Positions 8,851 to 17,053 of a stretch of DNA of 64,000 nucleotides are shown piece after piece. The stretch is from Salinilacustrithrix sp003476595 (GTDB lineage Bacteria > Actinomycetota > Acidimicrobiia > Acidimicrobiales > Salinilacustritrichaceae). Position 1 is the first letter of the stretch. Every line of letters starts with the position of its first letter. Where the stretch lies: the NCBI GenBank assembly GCA_963972525.1, contig CAXAUZ010000006.1:130670-194669 (forward strand), read 5' to 3'. The position numbers and the translations under genes are program-made. Below the pieces are notes generated by a model. The model saw only the letters and a program-made list of their open reading frames with translations, was not told where the DNA came from and did no database searches.

Positions 8851-10613
8851 CCGACCCGATCCGCATCGCCAACTGCTCGGGGTTCTACGGCGATCGCATC
8901 GCCGCCGCCCGCGAGATGGTCGAGGGAGGGCCCATCGACGTGCTGACCGGCGACTGGCTGGCCGAGCTCACCATGCTCATCCTCCAGCGCAGCCGGGCCA
9001 AGCGACCCAACGGCGGCTTCGCCCGCACCTTCGTCACCCAGATGGAACAGGTCATGGGCACCTGCCTCGACCAGGGCATCAAGGTGGTGTCCAACGCCGG
9101 CGGCCTCGACCCCGACGGCTGCGCCGACGCGATCGCCGAGGTCGCCGACAAGCTCGGCCTGTCACCCACCATCGCCTACGTCAACGGCGACGACATCCTC
9201 GGTCGCCTCGACGAGCTGGTGGCCGCCGGCATCGACCTGGCCCACTTCGACACCGGCGAGCCGATCGGCGACACGTCGCGCTTCATCACCGCCAACGCCT
9301 ACCTGGGCTGCTGGGGCATCGTCGAGGCCCTGAACGCCGGCGCCGACATCGTCGTCACCGGCCGCACCACCGACGCCGCCGTCGTGTGCGGCCCGGCGGC
9401 CTGGCACCACGGCTGGGCCCGGGGCGACTGGGACGCCCTGGCCGGCGCGGTGGTCGCCGGGCACGTGATCGAGTGCGGCACCCAGGCCACCGGCGGCAAC
9501 TACTCGTTCTTCACCGAGGTCCAGGGCCTGACCCACACCGGGTTCCCGTGGGCCGAGATCGCCGCCGACGGGTCCACCGTCATCGGCAAGCACGACGGCA
9601 CCGGCGGCGAGGTGTCGGTGGGCACCGTCACCTCCCAGCTGCTGTACGAGATCGCGTCGCCCGCCTACCTCGGCCCCGACGTCACTGCCCGCTTCGACAC
9701 CATCGAGCTCGACCAGGTCGATCGCGACCGGGTCCGCATCAGCGGCACCAGAGGTGAGCCGCCACCCTCGACGCTGAAGGTGGCGATGAACGAGCTCGGC
9801 GGGTTCCGCAACGAGGTCGGCGTCGCCCTCGTCGGCCTCGACGTCGAAGAGAAGGCGGCGCTCGTGGAGGCCGCGTTCTGGGAGGCCCTGCCGTACTCGC
9901 CCGACGACTACGCCTCGGTGAGCACCCGGCTCATCCGCACCGACAAGGCCGACCCGGAGACCAACGAGGAGGCGATGGCCCAGTGGCGGCTGTCGCTCAA
10001 GGACCCCGACGAGCGCAAGGTCGGGCGCGCGGTGTTCGACGCCACCGTCGAGCTGGGCCTGGCCACCATCCCGGGGTTCACGGGCCTGGGCGGCGGCGGC
10101 CAGCAGGCCCGCCCCTACGGCGTCTACCGGCCGGCCGTCGTGCCCGCCGACCTGGTGCCCCAGCACGTCGTGGTCCTCGGCGGTCCCCGCACCGTGGTGG
10201 AGTCCACGGCTCCGCCCGCTGACGTCGTGGTGGAGCCCGCCCCTGGGCCGACGGCCAGCGCACCGGGCGGCGACACCGTGCGGGCGCCGCTCGGCACCAT
10301 CATCGGGAGCCGCTCCGGCGACAAGGGCGGCAACGCCAACCTCGGGGTCTTCGCCCGCACCGACGAGGCGTGGGCCTGGCTGGACTCGTTCCTCACCACC
10401 GACAAGCTGGTCGAGCTGCTCCCCGAAGCCGCCCCGCTGACCGTCGACCGGCACCGCCTCGCCTCCATCCGCTCGCTCAACTTCGTGATCCACGGCCTGC
10501 TCGAGGAAGGCGTCGCCGCATCGACGCGCAAGGACCCACAGGCCAAGAGCCTCGGTGAGTGGCTCCGGGCCCGCGTCGTCGACATCCCCGCCGCTCTCCT
10601 CGAAGGAGCCTGA
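8847..10613 (+). CDS. acyclic terpene utilisation AtuA-family protein (DUF1446)
   Basis: A 588-residue DUF1446 protein opening with the family's IANCSGFYGDR and containing the conserved VSNAGGLDP, TGRTTDAA and ATGGNYSFF segments. The last ~110 residues form the separate AtuA-like small domain (starting near GSRSGDKGGNANL). ATG 8847 overlaps the alpha-subunit stop by 4 nt. In Pseudomonas the founding member AtuA is needed for growth on citronellol or geraniol, but its reaction is unresolved. This gene is the strongest pointer that the operon handles acyclic terpenoid-like acyl-CoAs rather than plain leucine. Confidence 0.9.
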   Translation: MTDPIRIANCSGFYGDRIAAAREMVEGGPIDVLTGDWLAELTMLILQRSRAKRPNGGFARTFVTQMEQVMGTCLDQGIKVVSNAGGLDPDGCADAIAEVADKLGLSPTIAYVNGDDILGRLDELVAAGIDLAHFDTGEPIGDTSRFITANAYLGCWGIVEALNAGADIVVTGRTTDAAVVCGPAAWHHGWARGDWDALAGAVVAGHVIECGTQATGGNYSFFTEVQGLTHTGFPWAEIAADGSTVIGKHDGTGGEVSVGTVTSQLLYEIASPAYLGPDVTARFDTIELDQVDRDRVRISGTRGEPPPSTLKVAMNELGGFRNEVGVALVGLDVEEKAALVEAAFWEALPYSPDDYASVSTRLIRTDKADPETNEEAMAQWRLSLKDPDERKVGRAVFDATVELGLATIPGFTGLGGGGQQARPYGVYRPAVVPADLVPQHVVVLGGPRTVVESTAPPADVVVEPAPGPTASAPGGDTVRAPLGTIIGSRSGDKGGNANLGVFARTDEAWAWLDSFLTTDKLVELLPEAAPLTVDRHRLASIRSLNFVIHGLLEEGVAASTRKDPQAKSLGEWLRARVVDIPAALLEGA

Positions 10614-10618
10614 CCGCC

Positions 10619-11803
10619 ATGGACTTCGATCTGCCCCCCGAACACGACCCCCGCCGCGTGGCGGTGCGGGCGTGGCTGGACGAGCACCCGGACGCGTCGA
10701 TGGCGCAGGTCGCCGAGGCCGGCTACGTCGTGCCCCACTGGCCGGCGCCCTGGGGCCTGGATGCCGACCCCATGCACCAGCTCATCATCGACGAGGAGCT
10801 GCACCGGGCCGGGGTCCACCGGCCCGCCGGCATCGGGATCGGCTGGGCCGCACCCACCATCCTGCTGGCCGGGACCGAGGAGCAGAAGCAGCGGTACCTG
10901 CCGCCGATCCTCAGCGGGCAGGACCAGTGGTGCCAGCTGTTCAGCGAGCCCGACGCCGGCTCCGACCTGGCCTCCCTGCGCACCCGGGCGGTGCGCGACG
11001 GCGACACCTACGTCATCAACGGCTCCAAGATCTGGACCAGCGGCGGCCACAACAGCCGCTACGGGATCCTCATCGCCCGCACCGACCCCGAGGCACCCAA
11101 GCACCGGGGGATCAGCTACTTCATCTGCCCCATGGACCTGCCCGGCATGACGCTCGAGCCGGTCATCGACATGACCACGGCGCACTCGTTCAACCAGGTG
11201 TTCTTCGACGACGTCCGCCTCCCGGCCGAGAACCTCCTCGGCCAGGAGAACGACGGCTGGCGCCTCACCAAGGTCACCTTGTCCAACGAGCGGGTGATGC
11301 TGTCCTCGGCTGGGTCGCTGTGGGGTGCCGGGCCCTCGGCGGCCGACCTGATCGAGCTGGTGCGGTCCGGAGGCGGCCTGGACGACCCCCTGCTGCGCCA
11401 ACGCCTCGCCGCCCTGCACTGCGAGGCCGAGGTCCTGCGCCTCAACCGGCTCCGCACCCTCTCGGCACGGCTGCAGGGCCGCACGCCCGGCCCGGAGGCG
11501 TCGATCCAGAAGGCCATGGCCGACGAGCACGGGCAGCACGTCATGGAGCTGGCCAAGGACCTGGCCGGCACCGCCGGCGTGCTCGAGGGCTCCGGTCCGG
11601 CCGGGCCGGTGCCCGAGGACGCCCGCACCGGCGCCACCGAGGTCAACGTGGATGCCCAGTTCCCCGACGTCCATCCGATCTGGCACTACGGCTTCCTGTT
11701 CTCCCCGGCGCTCACCATCGGCGGCGGCACGTTCGCCATCCAACGCAACATCATCGGCGAGCTCGTCCTCGGCCTGCCCCGGGAACCGCGGGTGGACCGA
11801 TGA
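10619..11803 (+). CDS. acyl-CoA dehydrogenase
   Basis: A 394-residue FAD-dependent acyl-CoA dehydrogenase. It shows the FAD/substrate signature CQLFSEPDAGSDLASL, the beta-domain segment GSKIWTSGGHNSRYG and a C-terminal helical domain ending GGGTFAIQRNIIGE. The ATG at 10619 is 5 nt after the AtuA stop with a CGAAGGAG ribosome site inside that gene. It would introduce the alpha,beta double bond that precedes carboxylation or hydration in the pathway (an AtuD-like role). It lies mid-operon. Chain-length preference cannot be read from sequence. Confidence 0.92.
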   Translation: MDFDLPPEHDPRRVAVRAWLDEHPDASMAQVAEAGYVVPHWPAPWGLDADPMHQLIIDEELHRAGVHRPAGIGIGWAAPTILLAGTEEQKQRYLPPILSGQDQWCQLFSEPDAGSDLASLRTRAVRDGDTYVINGSKIWTSGGHNSRYGILIARTDPEAPKHRGISYFICPMDLPGMTLEPVIDMTTAHSFNQVFFDDVRLPAENLLGQENDGWRLTKVTLSNERVMLSSAGSLWGAGPSAADLIELVRSGGGLDDPLLRQRLAALHCEAEVLRLNRLRTLSARLQGRTPGPEASIQKAMADEHGQHVMELAKDLAGTAGVLEGSGPAGPVPEDARTGATEVNVDAQFPDVHPIWHYGFLFSPALTIGGGTFAIQRNIIGELVLGLPREPRVDR

Positions 11804-11831
11804 GCCCCGGCCCCGAACCCGAAGGGAACCC

Positions 11832-12620
11832 ATGACCGATCTCGAGTCCATCACCGCCGACCTGGCGGCCGAACAGCAATCACTCGACGACGTGGTCGCC
11901 GAGCTGCCCCCGGAGCAGTGGGACACGCCCACGGCGAGCCCGGGGTGGAGCGTGCGCGACCAGATCGGCCACCTCACCTACTTCGACGGCACCGCAACGC
12001 TGGCCATCACCGACGAGGCCCGGTTCCAGGCCAGCCTCGAGTCGCTCCTGACCTCGGGCGACCAGATGGAGGCGATGACGCTGTTCCGGGACCTGACCGC
12101 GGAGGAGCTGCTGGCCAAGTGGCGGGCCAACCGACGGGGACTGCTCGACGCCGCAGCCGGGCTCCAGGACGGTCAACGGGTGCCGTGGTACGGCCCGTCG
12201 ATGGGCGCCAAGTCGTTCCTCACCGCCCGGCTCATGGAGTGCTGGGCACACGGCACCGACGTGGTCGACGCCGTCGACGGCCACCGGCCCCCCACCGACC
12301 GGCTCCGCCACGTCGCCCAGATCGGCTTCATCACCCGGGGCTGGACCTACGCCAACCGTGGCGAGGAGGTTCCGCCCGGCGACGTTCGCGTCGAGCTCAC
12401 CTCGCCCTCGGGTGCCGACGTGTGGACCTTCGGTCCCGAAGACGCGCAGGCCACGGTCCGCGGCCCCGCCGAGCACTTCTGCCAGGTCGTCACCCAGCGA
12501 CGCCACGTGGACGACACCGACCTGGTCGTCGAGGGCGAGGTCGCCCGCGACTGGATGGCCAAGGCCCAGGCCTACGCCGGTGCCCCCAGCGAAGGTCCGG
12601 CACCGAGGGGACAGCGCTGA
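11832..12620 (+). CDS. TIGR03084-family maleylpyruvate isomerase-like protein
   Basis: A 262-residue actinobacterial protein with the DinB/mycothiol-dependent maleylpyruvate isomerase N-terminal four-helix bundle. Conserved metal-site segments are GWSVRDQIGHL (His near residue 47) and ARLMECWAHGTDVVDA (Glu and His). ATG 11832 follows a GAAGGGAA ribosome site. The family recurs next to acyl-CoA carboxylase and dehydrogenase genes in actinobacteria but has no assigned reaction. Metal and mycothiol binding are expected from the fold. Its stop overlaps the next start (TGATG). Confidence 0.85.
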   Translation: MTDLESITADLAAEQQSLDDVVAELPPEQWDTPTASPGWSVRDQIGHLTYFDGTATLAITDEARFQASLESLLTSGDQMEAMTLFRDLTAEELLAKWRANRRGLLDAAAGLQDGQRVPWYGPSMGAKSFLTARLMECWAHGTDVVDAVDGHRPPTDRLRHVAQIGFITRGWTYANRGEEVPPGDVRVELTSPSGADVWTFGPEDAQATVRGPAEHFCQVVTQRRHVDDTDLVVEGEVARDWMAKAQAYAGAPSEGPAPRGQR

Positions 12621-13411
12621 TGTCGGTCGTCCGGTCCGAGACCCGGGACGGGGTGTGCACCGTCACGCTGTGCGACACCGAGCACCGCAACGCCCTCGGC
12701 CGAGCGCTCATCGGCGAGATGGTCGCCGCGTTCGAGGCGGCCGAGGCCGACGACGACGTGCGGGTGATCGTGCTCACCAACGAGGGTTCTGCGTTCTGCG
12801 CCGGAGCCAACCTGTCGGAGCGATCCTCGTCGAGCTCCGACGACGTGCCGGCCGCGGTTGCCAGCCCCATGGAGCTGTTCGGCCGCTTCGCCCGCTCACC
12901 CAAGCCCTACGTGGGCCGCATCGCCGGGCACTGCGTGGCCGGTGGCATGGGTCTGGCTGCGGCCATGGACATCTCCGTTGCCGTGGAGGATGCCAAGTTC
13001 GGCTTCACCGAGGTCCGCATCGGTGTGGCCCCGGCCGTGATCTCGGTGGTGTGCCTCCCCAAGCTGTCCACGGCGGATGCCCGGGCCACGTTCCTGCGGG
13101 GCCAGCGGTTCACGGCGGTGGAGGCGGCAGAGATGGGGCTGATCAACGCGGCCGTGCCTGCTGACCGCCTCGATGCCGAGATCGACGCGATCGTCGACGA
13201 CCTCCTCGCCGCCGCCCCCGGTGGTCTGGCTGCGGCCAAGGAGCTTCTGGCTCGCGTGCCCCAGCTCGGCACCGACGAGGCCTTCGAGTGGACCTCGAAG
13301 ATGTCCGCCCAGCTGTTCACCACCGACGAGGCACGCGAGGGCATGACCGCGTTCCTGGAGAAGCGCACCCCCTCGTTCTCCCGGCGGCGCAACCCGGAGT
13401 CGGGTCGGTAG
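12620..13411 (+). CDS. enoyl-CoA hydratase/isomerase family protein (second in operon)
   Basis: A 263-residue crotonase with oxyanion segments GSAFCAGANL and GHCVAGGMGLA. A Glu in FTEVRIGV corresponds to the first catalytic glutamate of the family, while the second position looks substituted, a pattern also found in glutaconyl-CoA hydratases such as LiuC/AtuE. The ATG overlaps the upstream stop by 1 nt, so it is co-translated. It is the last gene of the operon and plausibly hydrates the carboxylated enoyl-CoA product of the carboxylase. That step is inference from context. Confidence 0.9.
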   Translation: MSVVRSETRDGVCTVTLCDTEHRNALGRALIGEMVAAFEAAEADDDVRVIVLTNEGSAFCAGANLSERSSSSSDDVPAAVASPMELFGRFARSPKPYVGRIAGHCVAGGMGLAAAMDISVAVEDAKFGFTEVRIGVAPAVISVVCLPKLSTADARATFLRGQRFTAVEAAEMGLINAAVPADRLDAEIDAIVDDLLAAAPGGLAAAKELLARVPQLGTDEAFEWTSKMSAQLFTTDEAREGMTAFLEKRTPSFSRRRNPESGR

Positions 13412-13464
13412 CTGGAGGCGTACCGTGACATGTGCCGCGATTCGCACCATGTCGCACGGCCGTC

Positions 13465-13470
13465 TATGGT
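13465..13470 (+). promoter_or_regulatory. -10 hexamer of the ferredoxin gene
   Basis: TATGGT ends exactly 6 nt before the ATG at 13477, the geometry expected when transcription starts on the start codon. No clear -35 is seen. Confidence 0.5.
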
Positions 13471-13476
13471 CCAGCC

Positions 13477-13674
13477 ATGCGCGTTCACGTGGATCAGGAG
13501 AAGTGCCAGGGGCACAACCGTTGCGTCGTCCTCGCCCCCGACCTGTTCGAGGTCGACGAGCTGGGCACGGCGTGGGTGAAGGGCGACGGCGTCGTGCCCC
13601 CCGGGCAGGAAGAGGCGGCGCAGCTCGCCGTCGACAACTGCCCGGAGTACGCGATCGCCATCACCGACGACTGA
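13477..13674 (+). CDS. 3Fe-4S ferredoxin for cytochrome P450
   Basis: A 65-residue ferredoxin of the small P450-partner class. Cluster ligands are Cys10, Cys16 and Cys55 (followed by Pro). The usual second cysteine of the CxxCxxC motif is His13 (CQGHNRC), the hallmark of single-[3Fe-4S] ferredoxins. ATG 13477 is 6 nt downstream of a TATGGT hexamer. It should pass electrons from the FAD reductase at 15774-16964 to the P450s that follow. A strong hairpin terminator lies 40 nt after the stop. Confidence 0.92.
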   Translation: MRVHVDQEKCQGHNRCVVLAPDLFEVDELGTAWVKGDGVVPPGQEEAAQLAVDNCPEYAIAITDD

Positions 13675-13713
13675 ACGCTCCCTGACAGGAGCTCGGGTCG
13701 TCGCCTCGCCGCA

Positions 13714-13740
13714 GACGCCGCCGCCTCGTGCGGCGGCGTC
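13714..13740 (+). terminator. hairpin terminator after the ferredoxin
   Basis: Perfect 10-bp arms GACGCCGCCG / CGGCGGCGTC with a 7-nt loop, 40 nt past the ferredoxin stop. There is no clear T-tract, as is common in GC-rich actinobacteria. Confidence 0.6.
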
Positions 13741-13782
13741 AGCGCGTCCGGGCATCGCCGTGACTGCGACAACAGACAGACC

Positions 13783-13811
13783 TTGTCTCGTGTGTGTGAG
13801 ATGCGTACGAT
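13783..13811 (+). promoter_or_regulatory. promoter retained upstream of the P450 pseudogene
   Basis: TTGTCT (13783-13788), a 17-nt spacer and TACGAT (13806-13811). The GCGTACGATGTC context closely matches GCGTATGATGTC upstream of the intact P450 at 17054, so the promoter was copied with the gene. Confidence 0.55.
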
Positions 13812-13840
13812 GTCCGCGTCGACGACGAGAGGGTCTCGAT

Positions 13841-14311
13841 TGACCGACACGGCTGACAGCGAGCTGCAGGTCCGGTACGAGGACCTCGCCGACATCGCTC
13901 ACGAGGTCGACCGCTTCTCCTCGCGCGCGACATCGCCGTGGTGTCCCCCTTCGACATCCCGATGAACGACGTCCAGCCCGTGCCGCCCATCAGCTCCGAC
14001 CCGCCGTTCCACACCTGGGCCCGCCGTCTGCTGCTGCCGGCATTCGGCCCGTCGGCCATCGCGGAAACCACGACCCGGCGATGTTCGAACGGGCCGACGA
14101 GGTCGTCATCGACCGGGCCAAGAACCGGCACTTCGCCTTCGGCTCCGGCATCCACCGGTGCCTGGGCTCGAACCTGGCCCGAATGGAGATCCGGGTCGCG
14201 GTGGAGACCTTCCTCGAGCGGATCCCGACCTTCGCGCTGGCCGATCCCAGCGCCGTGCGGTGGAACGGCGGCCAGGTGCGCGGCCCCCGCTGCGTGCCCA
14301 TCCGCTCCTGA
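13841..14311 (+). pseudogene. cytochrome P450, decayed copy with two large deletions and a frameshift
   Basis: Remnant of a third paralog of the P450s at 14466 and 17054. From a TTG replacing the start codon it reads LTDTADSELQ, then jumps to VRYEDLADIAHEVDRFSSR, having lost about 60 codons in frame. A frameshift near 13930 moves to the VVSPFDIP...LLLPAFGPSAIAE frame. A second deletion of roughly 600 nt near 14062-14068 then joins directly to the C-terminal heme segment (HDPAMFERADEV...GSGIHRCLGS...) in a third frame, ending at the TGA at 14311. The promoter and terminator outside it are intact. It lacks the I-helix and ExxR and cannot give a working P450. Confidence 0.88.
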
Positions 14312-14330
14312 CCCACCACGGCCACCGTCC

Positions 14331-14366
14331 GCCACCGCCCCGGCTCGACCCCGCCGGGGCGGTGGC
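14331..14366 (+). terminator. hairpin terminator after the P450 pseudogene
   Basis: Perfect 14-bp arms GCCACCGCCCCGGC / GCCGGGGCGGTGGC around an 8-nt loop. It is nearly identical to the hairpin at 15736-15769 after the intact P450, so the duplicated unit included its terminator. Confidence 0.65.
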
Positions 14367-14395
14367 GCGTGCGGCGCGCATGCGACATGACACAT

Positions 14396-14424
14396 TTGAC
14401 CATTTGTGTCTCGTCGTGCACAAT
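14396..14424 (+). promoter_or_regulatory. promoter of the first intact P450
   Basis: TTGACC (14396-14401), 17-nt spacer, CACAAT (14419-14424). A GACACA/TGTGTC inverted repeat (14389-14394 and 14405-14410) flanks the -35 and could bind a regulator. Leader of about 35 nt with an AGGAACGAG ribosome site. Confidence 0.55.
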
Positions 14425-14465
14425 GTCGTTGTTGCCCAGTTCGAAGCGACAGGAACGAGATCGAC

Positions 14466-15716
14466 ATGACCGATATCGATGCGAGCGCGCTGCCATTGCG
14501 CCAGAACGTCGAAGGTGACTTCGGCCCCGTCACCGACTGGGCCACGGACTTCGACATGTTCGACCCCGACTACGTCGTCGAGCCCGAGAAGCGCTGGGCC
14601 GAGCAGCGGGAGCGCTGCCCCATCGCCTTCACCGAGCGCCGGCAGCGCACCTGGCTGCCTGTGCGCTACGGCGACCTGGCCGACATCGCCCACGACACCC
14701 AGCGCTTCTCATCCCACGACCCGATCGTCGTGTCTCCTCTGGACATCCCGATCAACGATGTGATGCCGATTCCGCCGATCAGCTCTGACGTGCCGGTCCA
14801 CACCTGGTCCCGCCGTCTGCTCCTCCCGGCCTTCGGCCCCTCCGCCATCGACAAGATGACCCCGATCACGCGCGGCCTGTGCGAGGACCTCATCGACGAG
14901 TTCTTCGCCGGACACCACGAGGCGGACGCGGCCGCCGACTACGCCCAGCACATCCCCGTGCGGGTGATCTCCCAGATGATCGGGATCCCGGTCGAGGACG
15001 AGCCGATGTTCACCGGGTGGGCGGTCCGGACCCTGCAGGAGGGCCTGCAGAACCTTGCCAACCTGCCCGACGTGTTCCAGGAGATGACCGCCTACTTCCT
15101 GGAGCACATCGGCAAGCGGCGAGCCATGGAGCCCGGCAGCCGTCCCGACGACATCCTCACGATGCTGATCGAGACGGAGAGCGAGCATCCCATCACCGAC
15201 GAGCACCTGCTGGGCACCTGCTTCCTCCTGCTGATCGCCGGCATCGACACGACCTGGAGCAACATCGGCTCCTCGATGTACCACCTGGCCACCCACCCGG
15301 AGGACCAGCAGCGCCTGCGCGACGAGCCCGAGCTGATCCCCACGGCGGTGGAGGAGTTCCTGCGCTTCTACAGCCCAGTCACCATGGCTCGTGTCGTCAC
15401 CGAGGACACCGAGTTCAACGGCTGCCCGATGCAGAAGGGCGACAAGGTGCTGATGGCCTTCCCGGCCGGCAACCACGATCCGGAGATGTTCGAGGACGCC
15501 GACGAGTTCATCATCGACCGGGCCAAGAACCGCCACTTCGCCTTCGGTTCGGGCATCCACCGCTGCCTCGGTTCGAACCTGGCCCGCATGGAGATCCGGG
15601 TCGCGATCGAGACGTTCCTGGAGCGCGTCCCCACCTTCGAGATCACCGACCCCGCCGCCGTGCGGTGGAACGGCGGCCAGGTGCGGGGCCCCCGCACCGT
15701 GCCCATCCGCTACTGA
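14466..15716 (+). CDS. cytochrome P450 (first intact copy)
   Basis: A 416-residue soluble bacterial P450. I-helix oxygen-activation motif AGIDTTWS around residues 258-265, ExxR at Glu297-Arg300, and the heme-ligand loop FGSGIHRCLG with Cys367. ATG 14466 follows AGGAACGAG. It is strongly similar to the P450 at 17054-18304 over its whole length with equal length and identical Cys position, so they are recent paralogs. It would hydroxylate a hydrophobic substrate using electrons from the neighbouring ferredoxin and reductase. I cannot assign a CYP family or substrate. Confidence 0.95.
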   Translation: MTDIDASALPLRQNVEGDFGPVTDWATDFDMFDPDYVVEPEKRWAEQRERCPIAFTERRQRTWLPVRYGDLADIAHDTQRFSSHDPIVVSPLDIPINDVMPIPPISSDVPVHTWSRRLLLPAFGPSAIDKMTPITRGLCEDLIDEFFAGHHEADAAADYAQHIPVRVISQMIGIPVEDEPMFTGWAVRTLQEGLQNLANLPDVFQEMTAYFLEHIGKRRAMEPGSRPDDILTMLIETESEHPITDEHLLGTCFLLLIAGIDTTWSNIGSSMYHLATHPEDQQRLRDEPELIPTAVEEFLRFYSPVTMARVVTEDTEFNGCPMQKGDKVLMAFPAGNHDPEMFEDADEFIIDRAKNRHFAFGSGIHRCLGSNLARMEIRVAIETFLERVPTFEITDPAAVRWNGGQVRGPRTVPIRY

Positions 15717-15735
15717 GCCGCCACGGCCCCCGTCT

Positions 15736-15769
15736 CCACCGCCCCGGCCCGACCCCGCCGGGGCGGTGG
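15736..15769. terminator. hairpin terminator between convergent P450 and reductase genes
   Basis: Perfect 13-bp arms CCACCGCCCCGGC / GCCGGGGCGGTGG around an 8-nt loop, just after the P450 stop and 5 nt from the stop of the convergent reductase. It can serve both strands. Confidence 0.65.
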
Positions 15770-15773
15770 CGCG

Positions 15774-16964
15774 TCAGGGCGCCGGCGGAGGGAACGCAAC
15801 CCGCTCGGCCACCAGCGCCTGCCACGGCGCCAGCCGGGCCGGCCAACCCACGCACAGGGCGGCCACGGTCACTCCGTCACGCCCGTAGGCGGCGACCCAG
15901 CGCCCCTCCTCGACCGAACCTTCCACGATCTCGAAGTCGTCGTCCTCACCGCAAGTGCCGAGGAACTGCAGCTTCTTGCCGAACTGGTCGGACCAGAAGT
16001 ACGGCACCGGCTCGAACGCGCCGGCGGACTCGGCGCCGTGCACCAGTGCCTTGGCTGCGTGGGCCGCCTGCTCGCCGGCGTTGGTCCAGTGCTCGATGCG
16101 GATCGAACCGAGGCGAGGGTGCTCCCAGCGGGCGACGTCTCCGACGGCCGCGACCCGCCCGTCGCCACCGAGGGCCAGGCAGCTGTCGTCGCACACCACC
16201 CCGTCCTGGAGCTGGAGACCCGACCCCTCCAACCACCCTGTGTTGGGGATGACGCCGATGCCGACCACCACGACATCGGCGTCGAGGATGGTGCCGTCGG
16301 CCAGGCGCACGCCCGTCACCGAGCCGTCCCCCTCGAACCCGGCGACGCCGGTGCCCAGGCGGAGCTCGACCCCGTGGTCCTCATGCAGCGTGCGCACGAC
16401 CTCGCCGGCCCGCGATCCGAGCGGCGCCAGCGGTAGCGGCAGCAGGTCGACGATGGTGACCTCGAGGCCGAGGGTGCGGCAGGAGCTGGCCACCTCGCAG
16501 CCGATGAACCCGCCCCCCACGACCACCACCCTCGTGGCACCGTCCAGATCGGAGCGCAGCGCGAGGCAGTCGTCGATGGTGCGCAGGACGTGGACGCCGG
16601 CGAGCCCTTCGGTGCCCGGGATGCGACGCGGGGTGGCTCCTGTGGCCACGACGAGGCCGCCGTAGGTCAATCGCTCGCCGTCATCGAGCAGGACGGCGCG
16701 CGCCGCCAGGTCGAGTCCGACGGCGCGCCGGCCGGTGCGCACGTCGGCGCCGAGGTCCTCGGGCACTCGCAACCGCACCCGCTCGGGCTCGAGAGAACCC
16801 ACGAGCACCTGCTTGGACAGCGGTGGCCGGTCGAAGGGTGGCCAGTGCGCCTCGTCACCGACGATGGTGAGCGGCCCCTCGTGGCCTTCCCGGCGCAGCG
16901 CCTGGGCGGTGCGCAGACCGGCGAGCGAAGCGCCGACGATGACGACCGGGCCGTGTCGATCCAC
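15774..16964 (-). CDS. FAD/NAD(P)-dependent ferredoxin reductase
   Basis: A 396-residue pyridine nucleotide-disulfide oxidoreductase-like flavoprotein of the rubredoxin/ferredoxin reductase type. It has an N-terminal FAD Rossmann motif (VIVGASLAGLRTAQ), a second NAD(P) Rossmann motif (VVVVGGGFIGCEVA), the ATG motif (VVATGATPR), a C-terminal FAD segment (VAAVGDVARWEHP) and no redox-active CxxC pair. It likely reduces the 3Fe-4S ferredoxin for the P450s. GTG 16964 is chosen because CACCAT lies 6 nt upstream and the FAD motif then starts near residue 7; GTG 16982 is an alternative. It is on the strand opposite to the P450s. Confidence 0.9.
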   Translation of the reverse strand: MDRHGPVVIVGASLAGLRTAQALRREGHEGPLTIVGDEAHWPPFDRPPLSKQVLVGSLEPERVRLRVPEDLGADVRTGRRAVGLDLAARAVLLDDGERLTYGGLVVATGATPRRIPGTEGLAGVHVLRTIDDCLALRSDLDGATRVVVVGGGFIGCEVASSCRTLGLEVTIVDLLPLPLAPLGSRAGEVVRTLHEDHGVELRLGTGVAGFEGDGSVTGVRLADGTILDADVVVVGIGVIPNTGWLEGSGLQLQDGVVCDDSCLALGGDGRVAAVGDVARWEHPRLGSIRIEHWTNAGEQAAHAAKALVHGAESAGAFEPVPYFWSDQFGKKLQFLGTCGEDDDFEIVEGSVEEGRWVAAYGRDGVTVAALCVGWPARLAPWQALVAERVAFPPPAP

Positions 16965-17012
16965 GCCGCCATGGTGACACACGTCGCTTGCCGAGGCGCA
17001 AGATGGTGGGCG

Positions 17013-17018
17013 TATGAT
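17013..17018 (+). promoter_or_regulatory. -10 hexamer of the second intact P450
   Basis: TATGAT in the context GCGTATGATGTC, about 35 nt before the ATG. A weak -35 (TTGCCG, 16988-16993) is 19 nt upstream. The same context precedes the pseudogene copy. Confidence 0.5.
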
Positions 17019-17053
17019 GTCTCATCGTTTCACCACGAGGGGAATCTCAACCG

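Noticed and set aside
10124..11977. 617-codon open frame antisense to the AtuA and acyl-CoA dehydrogenase genes
   Set aside because: High GC removes stop codons in the antisense frame; the product is His/Gly/Asp/Arg-rich without domains, while the sense genes have clear motifs and coupling.
17016..17026. GATG-TCT-CATC inverted repeat beside the second P450 promoter
   Set aside because: Only 4-bp arms and not shared with the other P450 promoters, so chance is likely.
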